The translations under genes were made by a program, and so were the position numbers. Below are positions 5,582 to 5,683 of a DNA stretch of 5,683 bases, in pieces. Position 1 is the stretch's first letter. Every line of letters starts with the position of its first letter. Source of the DNA: JBGSLN01 sp041740675 (GTDB lineage: Bacteria; Pseudomonadota; Gammaproteobacteria; JBGSLN01); the NCBI GenBank assembly GCA_041740675.1, contig JBGSLN010000284.1:1-5683 (forward strand), given 5' to 3'. The notes beneath the pieces are model-generated. The model worked only from the letters and a program-made list of their open reading frames with translations. It was not told where the DNA came from and did no database searches.

Positions 5582-5683
5582 TCCATTCGTTATTAAACTT
5601 TTAAACACCTTAGCTTAGCCGAGATCTACTTAGCTTTCTGAATTAATCGAAACAGTAAAATCTTTGAGGTTGAGAAACAATGC
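5582..5683. other. Intergenic tail with no recognised gene
   Basis: This stretch follows the YHS stop. I see no hairpin-plus-T terminator. The word CTTAGCT occurs twice as a direct repeat and does not form a stem. The last bases contain GAGG (5666-5669), then ATG at 5680-5682, which could begin a gene that continues outside the window, but one codon is too little to judge. Confidence 0.4.

Noticed and set aside
5600..5640. Possible terminator around AGCTTAGCC...CTTAGCT
   Set aside because: CTTAGCT occurs as a direct repeat, not an inverted one, and no T run follows a stem.
1..5683. A new defence or other multi-gene system
   Set aside because: The recognisable genes are transposases, one YHS-domain protein and one degraded solenoid gene. 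No set of intact co-directional genes with linked functions is present.

Overview
The window is AT-rich (roughly one third G+C by eye) and consists almost entirely of insertion-sequence (IS) genes and broken host genes. Its DDE transposases of several families, a YHS-domain protein, and a degenerate ankyrin-like solenoid protein on the minus strand fit an intracellular or symbiotic gammaproteobacterium undergoing gene decay, such as a Legionellales/Rickettsiella-like lineage. That placement is inferred from composition and gene types, not from a diagnostic marker.

Layout. (1) About 1-922, plus strand: right part of an IS5-family (IS903-like) element. Its transposase is cut by one in-frame stop and its right terminal repeat ends near 922. 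(2) 937-2947, minus strand: what looks like one former gene of about 670 codons, now in three pieces. An in-frame TAA, a one-base frameshift in an A tract and an in-frame TGA separate them, and a degenerate ankyrin-like repeat of about 28 residues runs across the first two lesions. (3) About 3040-3171, minus strand: a remnant of a second IS5-type element, with a terminal-repeat-like end and the first 20 or so residues of its transposase. (4) About 3175-3481, plus strand: the 5' part of an IS630-type transposase (helix-turn-helix region only). (5) 3482-5185, plus strand: a 1.7-kb IS with an rve-type DDE transposase of about 510 aa, broken by frameshifts at two A tracts. Each end carries two copies of a 23-25 bp repeat, inverted between the ends. 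(6) 5198-5581, plus strand: a YHS-domain protein that has lost its expected N-terminal signal sequence beside the IS. (7) 5582-5683: no gene recognised.

The genes do not form a pathway. The window records successive IS insertions and decay: the 1.7-kb IS sits exactly where a 3'-truncated IS630 gene meets a 5'-truncated YHS gene, which suggests a deletion or rearrangement at the element. I see no defence system, CRISPR array, tRNA or rRNA. The observations most worth checking are the reconstructable solenoid gene, the doubled end repeats of the 1.7-kb IS, and the repeated disruption of reading frames at poly-A tracts.
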